Shown here piece by piece: positions 16,386 through 24,018 of a stretch of DNA of 24,018 nucleotides. This stretch comes from Bacteroidetes bacterium 4572_114 (lineage in GTDB: Bacteria; Bacteroidota; Bacteroidia; Bacteroidales; 4484-276): the NCBI GenBank assembly GCA_002254335.1, contig NIVA01000051.1:1-24018 (forward strand). The letters run 5' to 3'. The translations under genes were made by a program, and so were the position numbers. Position 1 is the stretch's first letter. Each line of letters starts with the position of its first letter. The notes under the pieces were generated by a model, which was given only the letters and a program-made list of their open reading frames with translations, did not search any database and was not told the origin of the DNA.

Positions 16386-17888
16386 TTATTTCGAAATGAT
16401 AATCTTTCGTGTGGAGGCAGATTGCCCGGCAGTAACCCTCAACAAATACAACCCGGGCGGCACATCCCCCACATCAAGAGAAATTTCAGAAGAGCTCTTG
16501 CCAGATGATATTTCAACAGATTTAACCCTTTGCCCGGTTTGGTTGAACAATTCAATTTGAAAATCATCGGTCTGCCATGCCGGGTTTATTTCGATGTTGA
16601 TTTGATTGGTGGCGGGGTTTGGGTAGCAGTGGATGATTTCATTTTCTAAAGGTGCATTTTGCTCCTCGATGCCGGTAACATCTGAATAATAAAAATCCAT
16701 ATTGATGCCACTATGGGTATAAACTGTATCCCCAACCATAATAATGTCGAACCGTGAACCTACTGTGCTTAATACCCAGTCATTTGTTTGCCAGTCCCAA
16801 TCAAAGGCCGTGGCTTCTACCTTACCAGAAAGAAAGCTGTATTCTGTCTTTCGTTCGTTGCTGTAACTATTTACCCCCCAGGTTTGGTACATCTGACTCA
16901 GACAATTAAAATTGACATCGTAAATATTGGTATGCATTCCATAGGTTTCCAATTCACCATTTTCCCAGTATTGATTTAATTGATTTGTAATATGTTCATT
17001 ACTATCATATATGTAGGTAAGAAGCCATGCATCATGCCACCCATTGTTATGCCAAAAGGTTGTTTTAATGGTTAATATATTTCCAGAACCATCATATGAT
17101 CTTGTAATTATGTATATGTTCGCCCAGGTAGTATCATCCCAATCCTGAAGTAAAAAAGTTAATTGATTATTGAATAAATCGTAACTGTAAGATTTTAACT
17201 CCGAATTTTCCCACACATTATTAACCCAGTACTGATGCAAATCAGTTAACAGATTCCCATTTGAATCATAAGTATAAGTGGCTAGCCATTGATTTTCCCA
17301 TTGATCATTTACCCAGCGCTTTGATTGGTATGATAGCAGCTTTCCTTCGGGATTGTAATAAAAAGTAATGATCCCATAATTTACCCAACCTTCATTGCTC
17401 CATTGTTTTATTTCCCTAACCAGCATTTCCCCTGAAATGCCATACTCATAATTACTGATTGACAAATTTGCCCAGGAGTTATCTTCCCACAATTGTGTTA
17501 AGTAGCTAAATTTATTACCATATTCATCATAGGTGAAAGCATATTGGACTTGGTTGAGCCAGTTGCCCTGTGTATAAGTTTGCCATTTTTCGGTAATTAA
17601 GTTTCCATATTCATCATAAGCATAAATTCTTTTGATTTCTTCATCCTGCCTGGTAATTATAGCCGAATCAGCCCTAAACCCCTTACTATTATTTGAGTAG
17701 TCAAACATGGTTGGTACGAGGTTTCCGCACTCAAATGTTTGCATAAGGGATATTAAAATATCATTAGCATACAAAGAACCTGTGTTGTTTTCTATACATT
17801 TATCAGCGTTAAAACTCAAAGTTTTTTGTTGCCCTATTATCACATTGGGAAGGATCAATAATAGACATGCAAGGACTTTTTTATTCAT
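16386..17888 (-). CDS. T9SS-sorted tryptophan-rich repeat protein (paralogue 2)
   Basis: The start at 17888 puts a signal peptide (NKKVLACLLLILPNVIIGQQ) first; the ATG at 17912 adds eight residues. The centre, roughly residues 80-340, is a string of about eight repeats of some 31 residues with the pattern Y-YD-GN-LT-Q-W-(N)-W-N, for example YTYDSNGNLLTDLHQYWVNN. These are reminiscent of YD/RHS-type or DUF3836-like repeats. The C-terminus is a type A sorting domain for type IX secretion: CYPNPATNQINI, then IELFNQTGQRVKSVEIS, then VPPGLYLLRV and a basic end KIIISK. It is probably exported by T9SS and anchored to or released from the surface. Its function is unknown. It lies 36 bp behind a paralogue and is probably co-transcribed. 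Confidence 0.85.
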   Translation of the reverse strand: MNKKVLACLLLILPNVIIGQQKTLSFNADKCIENNTGSLYANDILISLMQTFECGNLVPTMFDYSNNSKGFRADSAIITRQDEEIKRIYAYDEYGNLITEKWQTYTQGNWLNQVQYAFTYDEYGNKFSYLTQLWEDNSWANLSISNYEYGISGEMLVREIKQWSNEGWVNYGIITFYYNPEGKLLSYQSKRWVNDQWENQWLATYTYDSNGNLLTDLHQYWVNNVWENSELKSYSYDLFNNQLTFLLQDWDDTTWANIYIITRSYDGSGNILTIKTTFWHNNGWHDAWLLTYIYDSNEHITNQLNQYWENGELETYGMHTNIYDVNFNCLSQMYQTWGVNSYSNERKTEYSFLSGKVEATAFDWDWQTNDWVLSTVGSRFDIIMVGDTVYTHSGINMDFYYSDVTGIEEQNAPLENEIIHCYPNPATNQINIEINPAWQTDDFQIELFNQTGQRVKSVEISSGKSSSEISLDVGDVPPGLYLLRVTAGQSASTRKIIISK

Positions 17889-17924
17889 AATTTGGAGGGT
17901 ATTAATAATCAATTAATTCATCAC

Positions 17925-19421
17925 CTATTTTGAAATAATCACTTTTTGTACAGCTACCGATCTGTCATTGGAAAACTTCAGCAAATACAAACCCGGTGGC
18001 ACATCATCCACATGCAATGATGTAGTTGAAGCAATAGATGTTATTTCTACAGATTTTACCGCTTGCCCACTTTGGTTGAATAGTTCAATCATAAAATCAT
18101 CGGTCTGCCATTCTGGATTAATATTGATGTTTATAACATCCGTGACTGGATTGGGGTAACAGTAAATAATTTCGTTTTCTAAAGGTACATCCTGTTCTTC
18201 AATTCCGGTAACATCGGTATAGTAAAGGTCCAAAATGTAGGCGTAGTAGGGATCAACATAAGTACCACCAATAGTAATTTGCAATTGGGTATCCTGGATT
18301 TGCTCTTTCCAAAGGTTATTGTGCCAATAATAGGCACGGGCATGAACATGCTCATAAAAGAACCCATACTCAACTTTCCGGTGATTTTCCCAGGCACCAT
18401 CTCCCCAAACCTGCTTAAGCTCCAAATGTTTATCTTCATTTGCATCGTAATAACAACTGATTATATACACATTCTCCCAGGTTTCATTTTCCCATTCCTG
18501 ATAAAGAAGTGTTAAAGGATTGTTATTATTGTTGTAGGTGCTGTAATAAGCATAGTGTAATTCCAACATATCTTCCACCCAATAATCAGATATTTGTGAT
18601 AACACATTCCCGCTCTCATCGTAGGTAAACGTTTCAAGTCTAAATTCTTTCCAATTACCATCCATCCACATACTTTCCGATTCCGTTACCATATTCCCGG
18701 CCATATCATAGGACCAAGACCGTTTAATGTTGTTCTTCCACTCTCCATCTACCCATGCCTGATCCAGCCATTCCATCATCAATCCGTTCATGTTATTGGT
18801 ATAGCTCACTAATCTGGTATCTTCCCACAGTTCTGTTTCGAAGTTATAGTGCTGCCATAATTCGTTAATCAAGAAACCATTGTCATCATAGGCACCAAGT
18901 ATTTGAGTAATAGGAAACCATCCGTTTCCATACAACTCTTCCATTAAGTATGTCAACTCGTCCCCATTGCTATTGTATGTGTAGTTAAACCTGCGGAAGT
19001 CATACCAGCTTTCGTCTCCCCATTTTTGATATAACATTTTAAGCAGGTTACCATCTGTGTCGTAATCGTAGGTGTGTGTTCTATGATTTATCCATTCTTC
19101 GTTTTCAAGTACTTGAATAGAGTGAGCAAGTAAATTTTGACTGTAGTCATAAGTGAAAATATCCTTAAATATTCCATCTTCATCGGTGTAAAATACAGAG
19201 TCAACCTTAACGACTGTTTCGCTGGTTGGCATGGTTGGTACAATTAAATCCAAATCACCTGGCCGAACCTTACCATTGTTTTGATTAGAGATAAAGTACT
19301 CCCGAAATCCGATGTCATTGCTGGCGATATTTTTTTTTCGAATGAAATTATTGTGTTCCTGTTGCGCCAACATCGGCCAGGCAGTTAAAAAGATGAGGAA
19401 GGAAATGAATAGGTTTTTCAT
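17925..19421 (-). CDS. T9SS-sorted tryptophan-rich repeat protein (paralogue 1)
   Basis: A 498-residue paralogue of the downstream gene. The signal peptide is KNLFISFLIFLTAWPMLAQ. About eight degenerate repeats of about 31 residues follow, such as YDYDTDGNLLKMLYQKWGDE and WSYDMAGNMVTESESMWMDG, spaced by W-x-N-type turns. The C-terminal sorting domain (TGIEEQDVPLENEIIYCYPN, then WQTDDFMIELFNQSGQAVKS, ending KVIISK) is strikingly similar to that of the neighbour, more so than the repeats, so the pair arose by tandem duplication. It is likely a surface protein; binding to a glycan or other repetitive ligand is only a guess. Confidence 0.85.
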   Translation of the reverse strand: MKNLFISFLIFLTAWPMLAQQEHNNFIRKKNIASNDIGFREYFISNQNNGKVRPGDLDLIVPTMPTSETVVKVDSVFYTDEDGIFKDIFTYDYSQNLLAHSIQVLENEEWINHRTHTYDYDTDGNLLKMLYQKWGDESWYDFRRFNYTYNSNGDELTYLMEELYGNGWFPITQILGAYDDNGFLINELWQHYNFETELWEDTRLVSYTNNMNGLMMEWLDQAWVDGEWKNNIKRSWSYDMAGNMVTESESMWMDGNWKEFRLETFTYDESGNVLSQISDYWVEDMLELHYAYYSTYNNNNNPLTLLYQEWENETWENVYIISCYYDANEDKHLELKQVWGDGAWENHRKVEYGFFYEHVHARAYYWHNNLWKEQIQDTQLQITIGGTYVDPYYAYILDLYYTDVTGIEEQDVPLENEIIYCYPNPVTDVINININPEWQTDDFMIELFNQSGQAVKSVEITSIASTTSLHVDDVPPGLYLLKFSNDRSVAVQKVIISK

Positions 19422-19509
19422 AGTAGAGGATTTTTTGATTTCTTTTGGTTGTTAACTTGGTCCGAATGAATTCTTAGCAAGAACTTCGCTGTAAAGCTAG
19501 GGATTTTTT

Positions 19510-20511
19510 TTAAGCTCGATAATTTCTATTGAAATAGTTGTATTTTATTTTGCGCACCAGGGCGGCACCGGCTTTTAATTTTTCTATGGCATCTTCGGGC
19601 GTAAATATTCCGCCTACACCAATTATTGGAAAAGCTTTTCCTGATTTTTCGGCAAGATATCGGATCACTTCGGTAGAGCGGTTTTTTATTGGCTGCCCAC
19701 TGAGGCCCCCGTTGGCAATTTCATCAATCCTGTGTTTGTCGGTTGTCAATCCATTTCGGGAGACGGTAGTATTGGTGGCAACAACCCCATCTATCTTAGT
19801 TTCAGCAACAATTTCAATCACCTCATCCAGCTGTTTTTCATTGAGGTCGGGCGACACTTTAAGTAAAACAGGTTTTGGCTTTGGTTTTCGAAAGTTGATT
19901 TTCTGAATTTCATTCAGTATCATTGTGAGGCTTTCCTGATCCTGAAGCTCGTGCAGGTCGGTGATATTCGGACAGCTCACATTTACCACAAAATAATCGA
20001 CATAATCGAAAAGTTTTTCAAAAACATAGATGTAGTCATCCACTGCTTTTTCGTTGGGGGTGGCTGTGTTTTTACCAATATTCCCTCCGATGATTATGTT
20101 GGTTTTACGATTTTTAAGGTTTCTGATGGCAGCATCTACACCAGAATTGTTGAATCCCATGCGGTTAATCAATGCCTTGTCCTTGGGCAGCCTGAACAGC
20201 CGTGGCTGTGGGTTGCCTAACTGGCCTTTGGGGGTGATGGTGCCTACTTCGATAAACCCAAACCCCAGATTGGCCAGTTGGTTATACATTTCGGCCTGTT
20301 TATCAAAACCTGCTGCTATGCCAACCGGGTTCTTGAATCGTAAACCAAAAACTTCCCGTTCCAAAACCGGATCCTCGACCGCAGTTAGTTTCCTGACAAA
20401 CCAGGCTTTTCCGGGGATCATAAATAACAACCTCAGGCCTTTTACCACCCAGTGATGAATAGTTTCGGGCGTGAACCTAAAAAGGATTGGCCTGAAGAGG
20501 GTTTTGTACAT
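19510..20511 (-). CDS. pyrD: Dihydroorotate dehydrogenase (quinone), C-terminal loop missing
   Basis: PyrD oxidises dihydroorotate to orotate in pyrimidine synthesis. The class 2 N-terminal membrane-associating helices are present (FRFTPETIHHWVVKGLRLLF), as are NPVGIAAGFDK, GFIEVGTITPKGQLGNPQPR, NRMGFNN, TNTTVSR and GGLSGQPI. The active-site loop reads NVSCPN, with Cys180 where E. coli class 2 PyrD has Ser. After GVGGIFTPEDAIEKLKAGAA the family continues LVQ-YTGFIYEGP-LV; here LV (318-319) is followed at once by RKIKYNYF. About 14 residues that hold the FMN-phosphate loop are therefore gone without loss of frame. Activity is doubtful unless this is an assembly error. The start lies 8 bp after the DUF5606 remnant, so they share an operon. 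Confidence 0.9.
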   Translation of the reverse strand: MYKTLFRPILFRFTPETIHHWVVKGLRLLFMIPGKAWFVRKLTAVEDPVLEREVFGLRFKNPVGIAAGFDKQAEMYNQLANLGFGFIEVGTITPKGQLGNPQPRLFRLPKDKALINRMGFNNSGVDAAIRNLKNRKTNIIIGGNIGKNTATPNEKAVDDYIYVFEKLFDYVDYFVVNVSCPNITDLHELQDQESLTMILNEIQKINFRKPKPKPVLLKVSPDLNEKQLDEVIEIVAETKIDGVVATNTTVSRNGLTTDKHRIDEIANGGLSGQPIKNRSTEVIRYLAEKSGKAFPIIGVGGIFTPEDAIEKLKAGAALVRKIKYNYFNRNYRA

Positions 20512-20519
20512 TTATGGTG

Positions 20520-20909
20520 TTAGGCTTTGTCAGCTTTATTTTCTTCTTCTTCCTTTGAATCTGCTTCACCGGTTTCTTCCTCATCCGTTTCAACTATTTC
20601 TTCTGTATCAGGTTCAGTTGCTTCGGAGGTTTCTTCATTACCTTCTTCGGCGGTATCTTCTTCTTTTTCATCCTCGTTAAAATCCAGCAAATCTTTTTCA
20701 ACCAAAAGGTTATACCACATCACAATTTTTTTGATGTCCGAAGTATAAACCCGGTCCTGGTCGTAATCGGGCAGGATTTCCAGCATGAAGGCCTTTAATT
20801 CACTCCCGGAAGATTTATGGTCGATCGCTTTTTTAGCTTCGTATTTTTCATAAATCTTTTTCAAAACTTTTTCCAGCGACACATCATCTTCATTTGTAAA
20901 TACTATAAC
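20520..20909 (-). pseudogene. DUF5606 protein, N-terminal domain missing
   Basis: The reading frame matches the second half of DUF5606 proteins of Bacteroidota: FTNEDDVSLEKVLKKIYEKY, then KAIDHKSSGSELKAFMLE, then YTSDIKKIVMWYNLLVEKDL, and a long Glu/Thr-rich acidic tail. The family normally begins with a compact domain of about 70 residues (a KEILSISGKPGL-type start). Here, directly upstream of VIVFTNEDD, the sequence turns into GAAACTTGAAACTTTTC repeat debris with a stop codon. The only near start is a GTG (20880-20882). It is best explained as a 5' truncation by a deletion or repeat insertion. The function of the family is unknown. Confidence 0.75.
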
Positions 20910-20921
20910 CTGTGGTGAAAA

Positions 20922-21026
20922 GTTTCAAGTTTCCCTCCTTCGCTTCGCTACGGCGGGCAGGTAGGTTTTGGGTTTCAAGTTGCGCCTGGCTTCCTTCACC
21001 CGACACCCGGCATCCGGCGCCCGTCC
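20922..21026 (-). repeat. Dispersed intergenic repeat, copy B, with hairpin
   Basis: Positions 20979-21018 match 7582-7621 in inverted orientation at 38 of 40 bases. The rest contains GAAACTTGAAAC units and a GC-rich near-palindromic stretch (CCTCCTTCGCTTCGCTACGG, then CGGGCAGGTAGG) that can fold. It directly abuts the truncated end of the DUF5606 gene. Confidence 0.75.
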
Positions 21027-21091
21027 TTTTTTATTCAAAATTTTAATTTAAAAAACTTGCAAAAGAAGATTTAACATGATTAATATAAATG

Positions 21092-21946
21092 CTATGATTG
21101 CGCAATAAGTATTATTGCCACAACGGCCAGAGCGACCCCAATTAAGTTATACCTGCTAAGTTTCTCCCTGAAAACTATATATCCGGTAAGGGTGGATAAA
21201 ACTACTACCCCAACGTTATAAATCGGTACGAAAAAAGAGACCTGGAAGATATCAAGCCCCTTTAGAAAATAGAGGGTTGAGTACCAGTTTAACAGTCCGA
21301 GGATAATTCCGGCCACTACATTTTTAAAGGCAAACATCTCATTTCCCCGATAGGATTTTGCAATTAAAACAAAGATACCGAGTATTAAAGCCACCCCAAA
21401 GGCTGTTGCCAGGAAAACTACAAAATCATCGATAATAAAATAATGTTCGGCTACTTTCATCAACGAATCGTTTGCGCCAACAGCAAGGAAAAGGAAAACA
21501 GGAAGAAATGCGTATTTGCTGTTGACCCTTACTTTTTTGTCCTTTTTAAATGTGAGGTAAAATGCTGCAAGGCCAGCTGTGATACCGATGATTTTTAAAA
21601 GGCCTGCTGTATCGCCAAAAATCAGGAACCCAAGCGAAATGGGTATAACCACCGACATCCTGCTTGAAATAGCTGTAATTGAAACCCCGGCATATTGGGC
21701 CGAAAGTGCAAAGAGGTTGAATGCCACAATGAGGGTAGCCCCAACAATTAAAGCGGTATAAAACCATGGTTGCCCGGGTATTTCAATAAATTTAAAATTT
21801 CCAGCCTCGCTCAGGAACCCAAAACCAGAAGCTACAATATAGTTGATGGTAATGGCCTGTACAATACTGATTTTAAACCTTTCAAAAACCCGGAAGGTAA
21901 CAATAATGGCTGTGGAAGTGAATATTGTGAAGATAAGAAAAAACAT
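21092..21946 (-). CDS. EamA/DMT-family permease
   Basis: A 284-residue, almost wholly hydrophobic protein with about ten predicted membrane helices arranged as two five-helix halves, the drug/metabolite transporter layout. Typical features are the short N-terminal helix, SAQYAGVSITAISSRMSVVIP in helices 3-4, a Lys-rich central loop (FKKDKKVRVNSK) and a second half ending YIVFREKLSRYNLIGVALAV. It is complete, with the start at the first ATG. The substrate cannot be predicted. It stands alone, with no gene close enough to suggest an operon. Confidence 0.85.
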   Translation of the reverse strand: MFFLIFTIFTSTAIIVTFRVFERFKISIVQAITINYIVASGFGFLSEAGNFKFIEIPGQPWFYTALIVGATLIVAFNLFALSAQYAGVSITAISSRMSVVIPISLGFLIFGDTAGLLKIIGITAGLAAFYLTFKKDKKVRVNSKYAFLPVFLFLAVGANDSLMKVAEHYFIIDDFVVFLATAFGVALILGIFVLIAKSYRGNEMFAFKNVVAGIILGLLNWYSTLYFLKGLDIFQVSFFVPIYNVGVVVLSTLTGYIVFREKLSRYNLIGVALAVVAIILIAQS

Positions 21947-21993
21947 ACTTTTTGTAAATTAATGGCCCATCCACTTGTATGATCCTAAGTCAT

Positions 21994-22202
21994 ACGGACC
22001 TTTGGCGATTTTACGGTTATGCAACATCATTTTCAGATGGAAAGTTGGCAAATGTAGTTAAACGTATTAAAAGAGGGGAAGATACTGGCCCGTGACGCAG
22101 AAGAATTTCTTGATGAGCTTTAATGTTAAAACCATATCCGTTTTTGATAAATCTGACATGGAAAACCTTTCCGAAAAAGATATCCTGGAACTTATAAAGT
22201 TG
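21994..22202 (+). pseudogene. Possible toxin-antitoxin relic (RelE/ParE type)
   Basis: One frame gives KLANVVKRIKRGEDTGP then a stop; a shifted frame gives RDAEEFLDEL and a TAA at 22121-22123, together resembling an antitoxin tail. An ATG at 22113-22115 overlaps that stop by 11 bp and opens MSFNVKTISVFDKS, then DILELIK, which resembles the N-terminus of RelE/ParE-family toxins. Afterwards the similarity ends. The overlapping order antitoxin-toxin is typical of such pairs. The match is short, so this is tentative. Confidence 0.35.
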
Positions 22203-22324
22203 ATTCCCTGAAATGTCATTTTTGGCCAAATATTATCCTGTCCATGAGACTCCTATGGAGATGTACTGGTAGAGACAATATTTTACAACACCCCCCTCAT
22301 TTTCTTCACACAACCAATCACAAA

Positions 22325-22350
22325 TCATCAATCATCAATCATCAATCATA
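22325..22350. repeat. ATCATCA/ATCAATC simple repeat over a stop codon
   Basis: Three to four units of ATCAATC(ATC) follow one another and run across the stop of the xanthine dehydrogenase gene (TGA, 22342-22344), encoding its last Asp. A similar GATTGATGATT tract occurs near 11255. Confidence 0.6.
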
Positions 22351-24018
22351 AATCCCTCCCTGCCTAATCTTTTCAATCGACTGAAGGATAACCTCATTGG
22401 TGGCCGGGATTTGAAAATCAGGTTCCAACTGGTGATTGCCCACGGCAGATATGGCATCCTTAATGGCCAGCCAAACCGAAAATGCCAGCATTAATGGTGG
22501 CTCGCCCACGGCTTTGCTGTTCCTGATAACTTTTGGGTTCGGGACATTTTCGAGCAATTCAACATGAAATTCTTTTGGTATATCCCTCACGCCCGGAATT
22601 TTATAAGTGTCGGGCGAGTAATTGAGCAAATTCCCTTTTGCACCCCATTTAATATCTTCGGTGGTGCACCACCCAACGCCCTGTATAAATCCCCCCTCAA
22701 CCTGGCCAATGTCAATTTGCCGGTTAATCGAATCCCCAACATCCTGCACAATGAATGTTTTTAGTATTTCGTGGTGGCCCGTAAGCGTGTCTAACAAAAC
22801 CTGCGAAACGGCCATCCCAAACGAAAAATAATGAAAAGGTTTTCCACGTCCTTTTTCGGTGTCGAAATGGATATCCGGGGTTTTGTAAAAACCGGTGGCA
22901 CTTAAACTTATTTGGTTAAAATAAGCTTCCTCGATTAAATCCTTGAAAGGGATTTTTGAGTTGGGGATATGTGGGTGCAGGATTTGGTTATCCTTAAAAA
23001 CCGGTTGGGTTTCAGCCACTTTATTTTCATATTTATTAAGTAGATAATCTGTCAGTCGTTTTTTAATTTTTTCGATGGCATTTTTTACGGCCATCCCGTT
23101 AAGGTCGCTGCCCGAGGAGGCAGCAGTGGCCGATGTGTTTGGTACTTTTGAAGTATCGGTGGCCCCAATTTTAATGAATTGTTTATCGATGCCTAATTCA
23201 TGGGATGCAATTTCCAGGATTTTAGTATGTAGGCCCTGGCCCATTTCTGTGCCGCCATGGCTTATCAAAACAGTCCCATCACGGTAAATATTAACCAATG
23301 CCCCGGCCTGGTTCAGGAAGGAGGTTGTAAATGAGATGCCAAATTTGACCGGTGTTAGGGCAAGGCCTTTTTTGTAAAATTCATTTGCATTATTAAACTC
23401 TTCGGTTTGTTTTCTCAGCTTGTGATATTCTGAGTTTTTCATTAATTTATCAAATAGCAGGTCCAGCCTGTTATCCTCAACAAGTTGGCCGTAATGGGTG
23501 ATGTTGTTGATATCGTTACCATAAAAATTCAACTTCCTTATTTCGGCAGTATCTTTTTTCAGTTGCCTGGAAATCCTGTCAATAACCGTTTCTATTACTG
23601 CCATCCCCTGTGGCCCGCCAAAACCTCTAAATGCCGTATTGGACGGAAGGTTGGTTTTCCAAATTTTACCAACGACACGCAAATTAGGGATGTGGTAAGC
23701 ATTGTCGATATGAAACATTGCCCGGTCAAGTATTGCCATCGACAGGTCGTTGGCCATCCCACCGTTTGCGTGCAGTTCAACATCCAACGCTGTAATTTTG
23801 CCTTCGGAAGTAAAAGCTGCCTGGTATTTTGAAAGGAAGGGGTGTCGCTTGCCTGTGATGATCTGGTCGTCGTCCCTGAAAAGGTGGATTTTTACCGGGC
23901 AACCGGTGGCCCTGGCCAATAGTGCCGCCCATGCAGCAACATGGTTGCCCTGGGTCTCTTTGCCGCCAAAAGCCCCGCCCATCCGTTTTACCTCCACATT
24001 AACTTCATTCCGGGCGAT
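22342..24018 (-). CDS. xdhB: Xanthine dehydrogenase molybdenum-binding subunit (partial)
   Basis: This is the C-terminal part (558 residues; the frame is open to the window edge, and the full family protein is about 770) of the large molybdopterin subunit of the xanthine oxidase family, which hydroxylates hypoxanthine and xanthine to urate. Visible elements are VKRMGGAFGGKETQGN (the Glu region seen in bovine XO), SNTAFRGFGGPQGM (substrate Arg), SHGGTEMGQGLHTK and ASSGSDLNG (cofactor contacts), and SKAVGEPPLML with the catalytic Glu. The match to the xanthine dehydrogenase rather than the aldehyde or CO branch rests on the Glu and Arg positions. The FAD/FeS subunit would be expected upstream, outside the window. 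Confidence 0.92.
   Translation of the reverse strand: MARNEVNVEVKRMGGAFGGKETQGNHVAAWAALLARATGCPVKIHLFRDDDQIITGKRHPFLSKYQAAFTSEGKITALDVELHANGGMANDLSMAILDRAMFHIDNAYHIPNLRVVGKIWKTNLPSNTAFRGFGGPQGMAVIETVIDRISRQLKKDTAEIRKLNFYGNDINNITHYGQLVEDNRLDLLFDKLMKNSEYHKLRKQTEEFNNANEFYKKGLALTPVKFGISFTTSFLNQAGALVNIYRDGTVLISHGGTEMGQGLHTKILEIASHELGIDKQFIKIGATDTSKVPNTSATAASSGSDLNGMAVKNAIEKIKKRLTDYLLNKYENKVAETQPVFKDNQILHPHIPNSKIPFKDLIEEAYFNQISLSATGFYKTPDIHFDTEKGRGKPFHYFSFGMAVSQVLLDTLTGHHEILKTFIVQDVGDSINRQIDIGQVEGGFIQGVGWCTTEDIKWGAKGNLLNYSPDTYKIPGVRDIPKEFHVELLENVPNPKVIRNSKAVGEPPLMLAFSVWLAIKDAISAVGNHQLEPDFQIPATNEVILQSIEKIRQGGIYD

Noticed and set aside
22325..22350. ATCATCA repeats considered as a CRISPR array
   Set aside because: Units are 7-10 bp with no spacers; it is a simple tandem repeat.

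Overview
The window reads as chromosome from a member of the Bacteroidota, probably a Marinilabiliales/Bacteroidales-like environmental lineage; the order is inference. The evidence is a pair of proteins with type IX secretion (Por) sorting tails, a DUF5606 relative, a very large AsmA protein, YidC with the long periplasmic domain, a GH127 lipoprotein, and several TAnnTTTG-type promoter elements with little Shine-Dalgarno signal.

Layout. 1-3930: an accessory island. It holds a Cfr10I/Bse634I-type restriction endonuclease on the + strand, converging on and overlapping a C5-cytosine methyltransferase. The methyltransferase is translationally coupled to a small DUF6471 protein whose start region carries a 20-bp-periodic TTTTGCA operator-like array. 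A decayed vsr mismatch-repair endonuclease gene precedes the endonuclease. The whole island lies between two direct copies of a broken Omp85 (BamA/TamA) 3' end. 3929-8745: an AsmA-family protein, a repeat-rich intergenic stretch, and a broken AI-2E/PerM-type permease. 8838-12845: a broken GH127 lipoprotein, a lysophospholipase-like lipoprotein and a UPF0175-like remnant. 12964-16149: a secreted low-complexity protein and yidC. 16386-20909: two tandem T9SS-secreted repeat proteins, then a DUF5606 remnant followed 8 bp later by pyrD. 21092-24018: a DMT permease, a probable toxin-antitoxin relic, and the C-terminal three quarters of a xanthine dehydrogenase molybdenum subunit running off the right edge.

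Two themes stand out. First, the restriction-modification island has a visible regulatory architecture, a dead vsr companion and flanking 95%-identical repeats that could excise it. Second, there is an unusual density of damaged genes: vsr, two Omp85 ends, the AI-2E permease, GH127, UPF0175 and DUF5606. In addition, pyrD lacks an FMN-binding loop and yidC has ACG where its ATG should be. Several of the losses look like short internal deletions. They could be real genome decay or assembly error, and reads would decide. No rRNA, tRNA, CRISPR array or intact transposase was seen.
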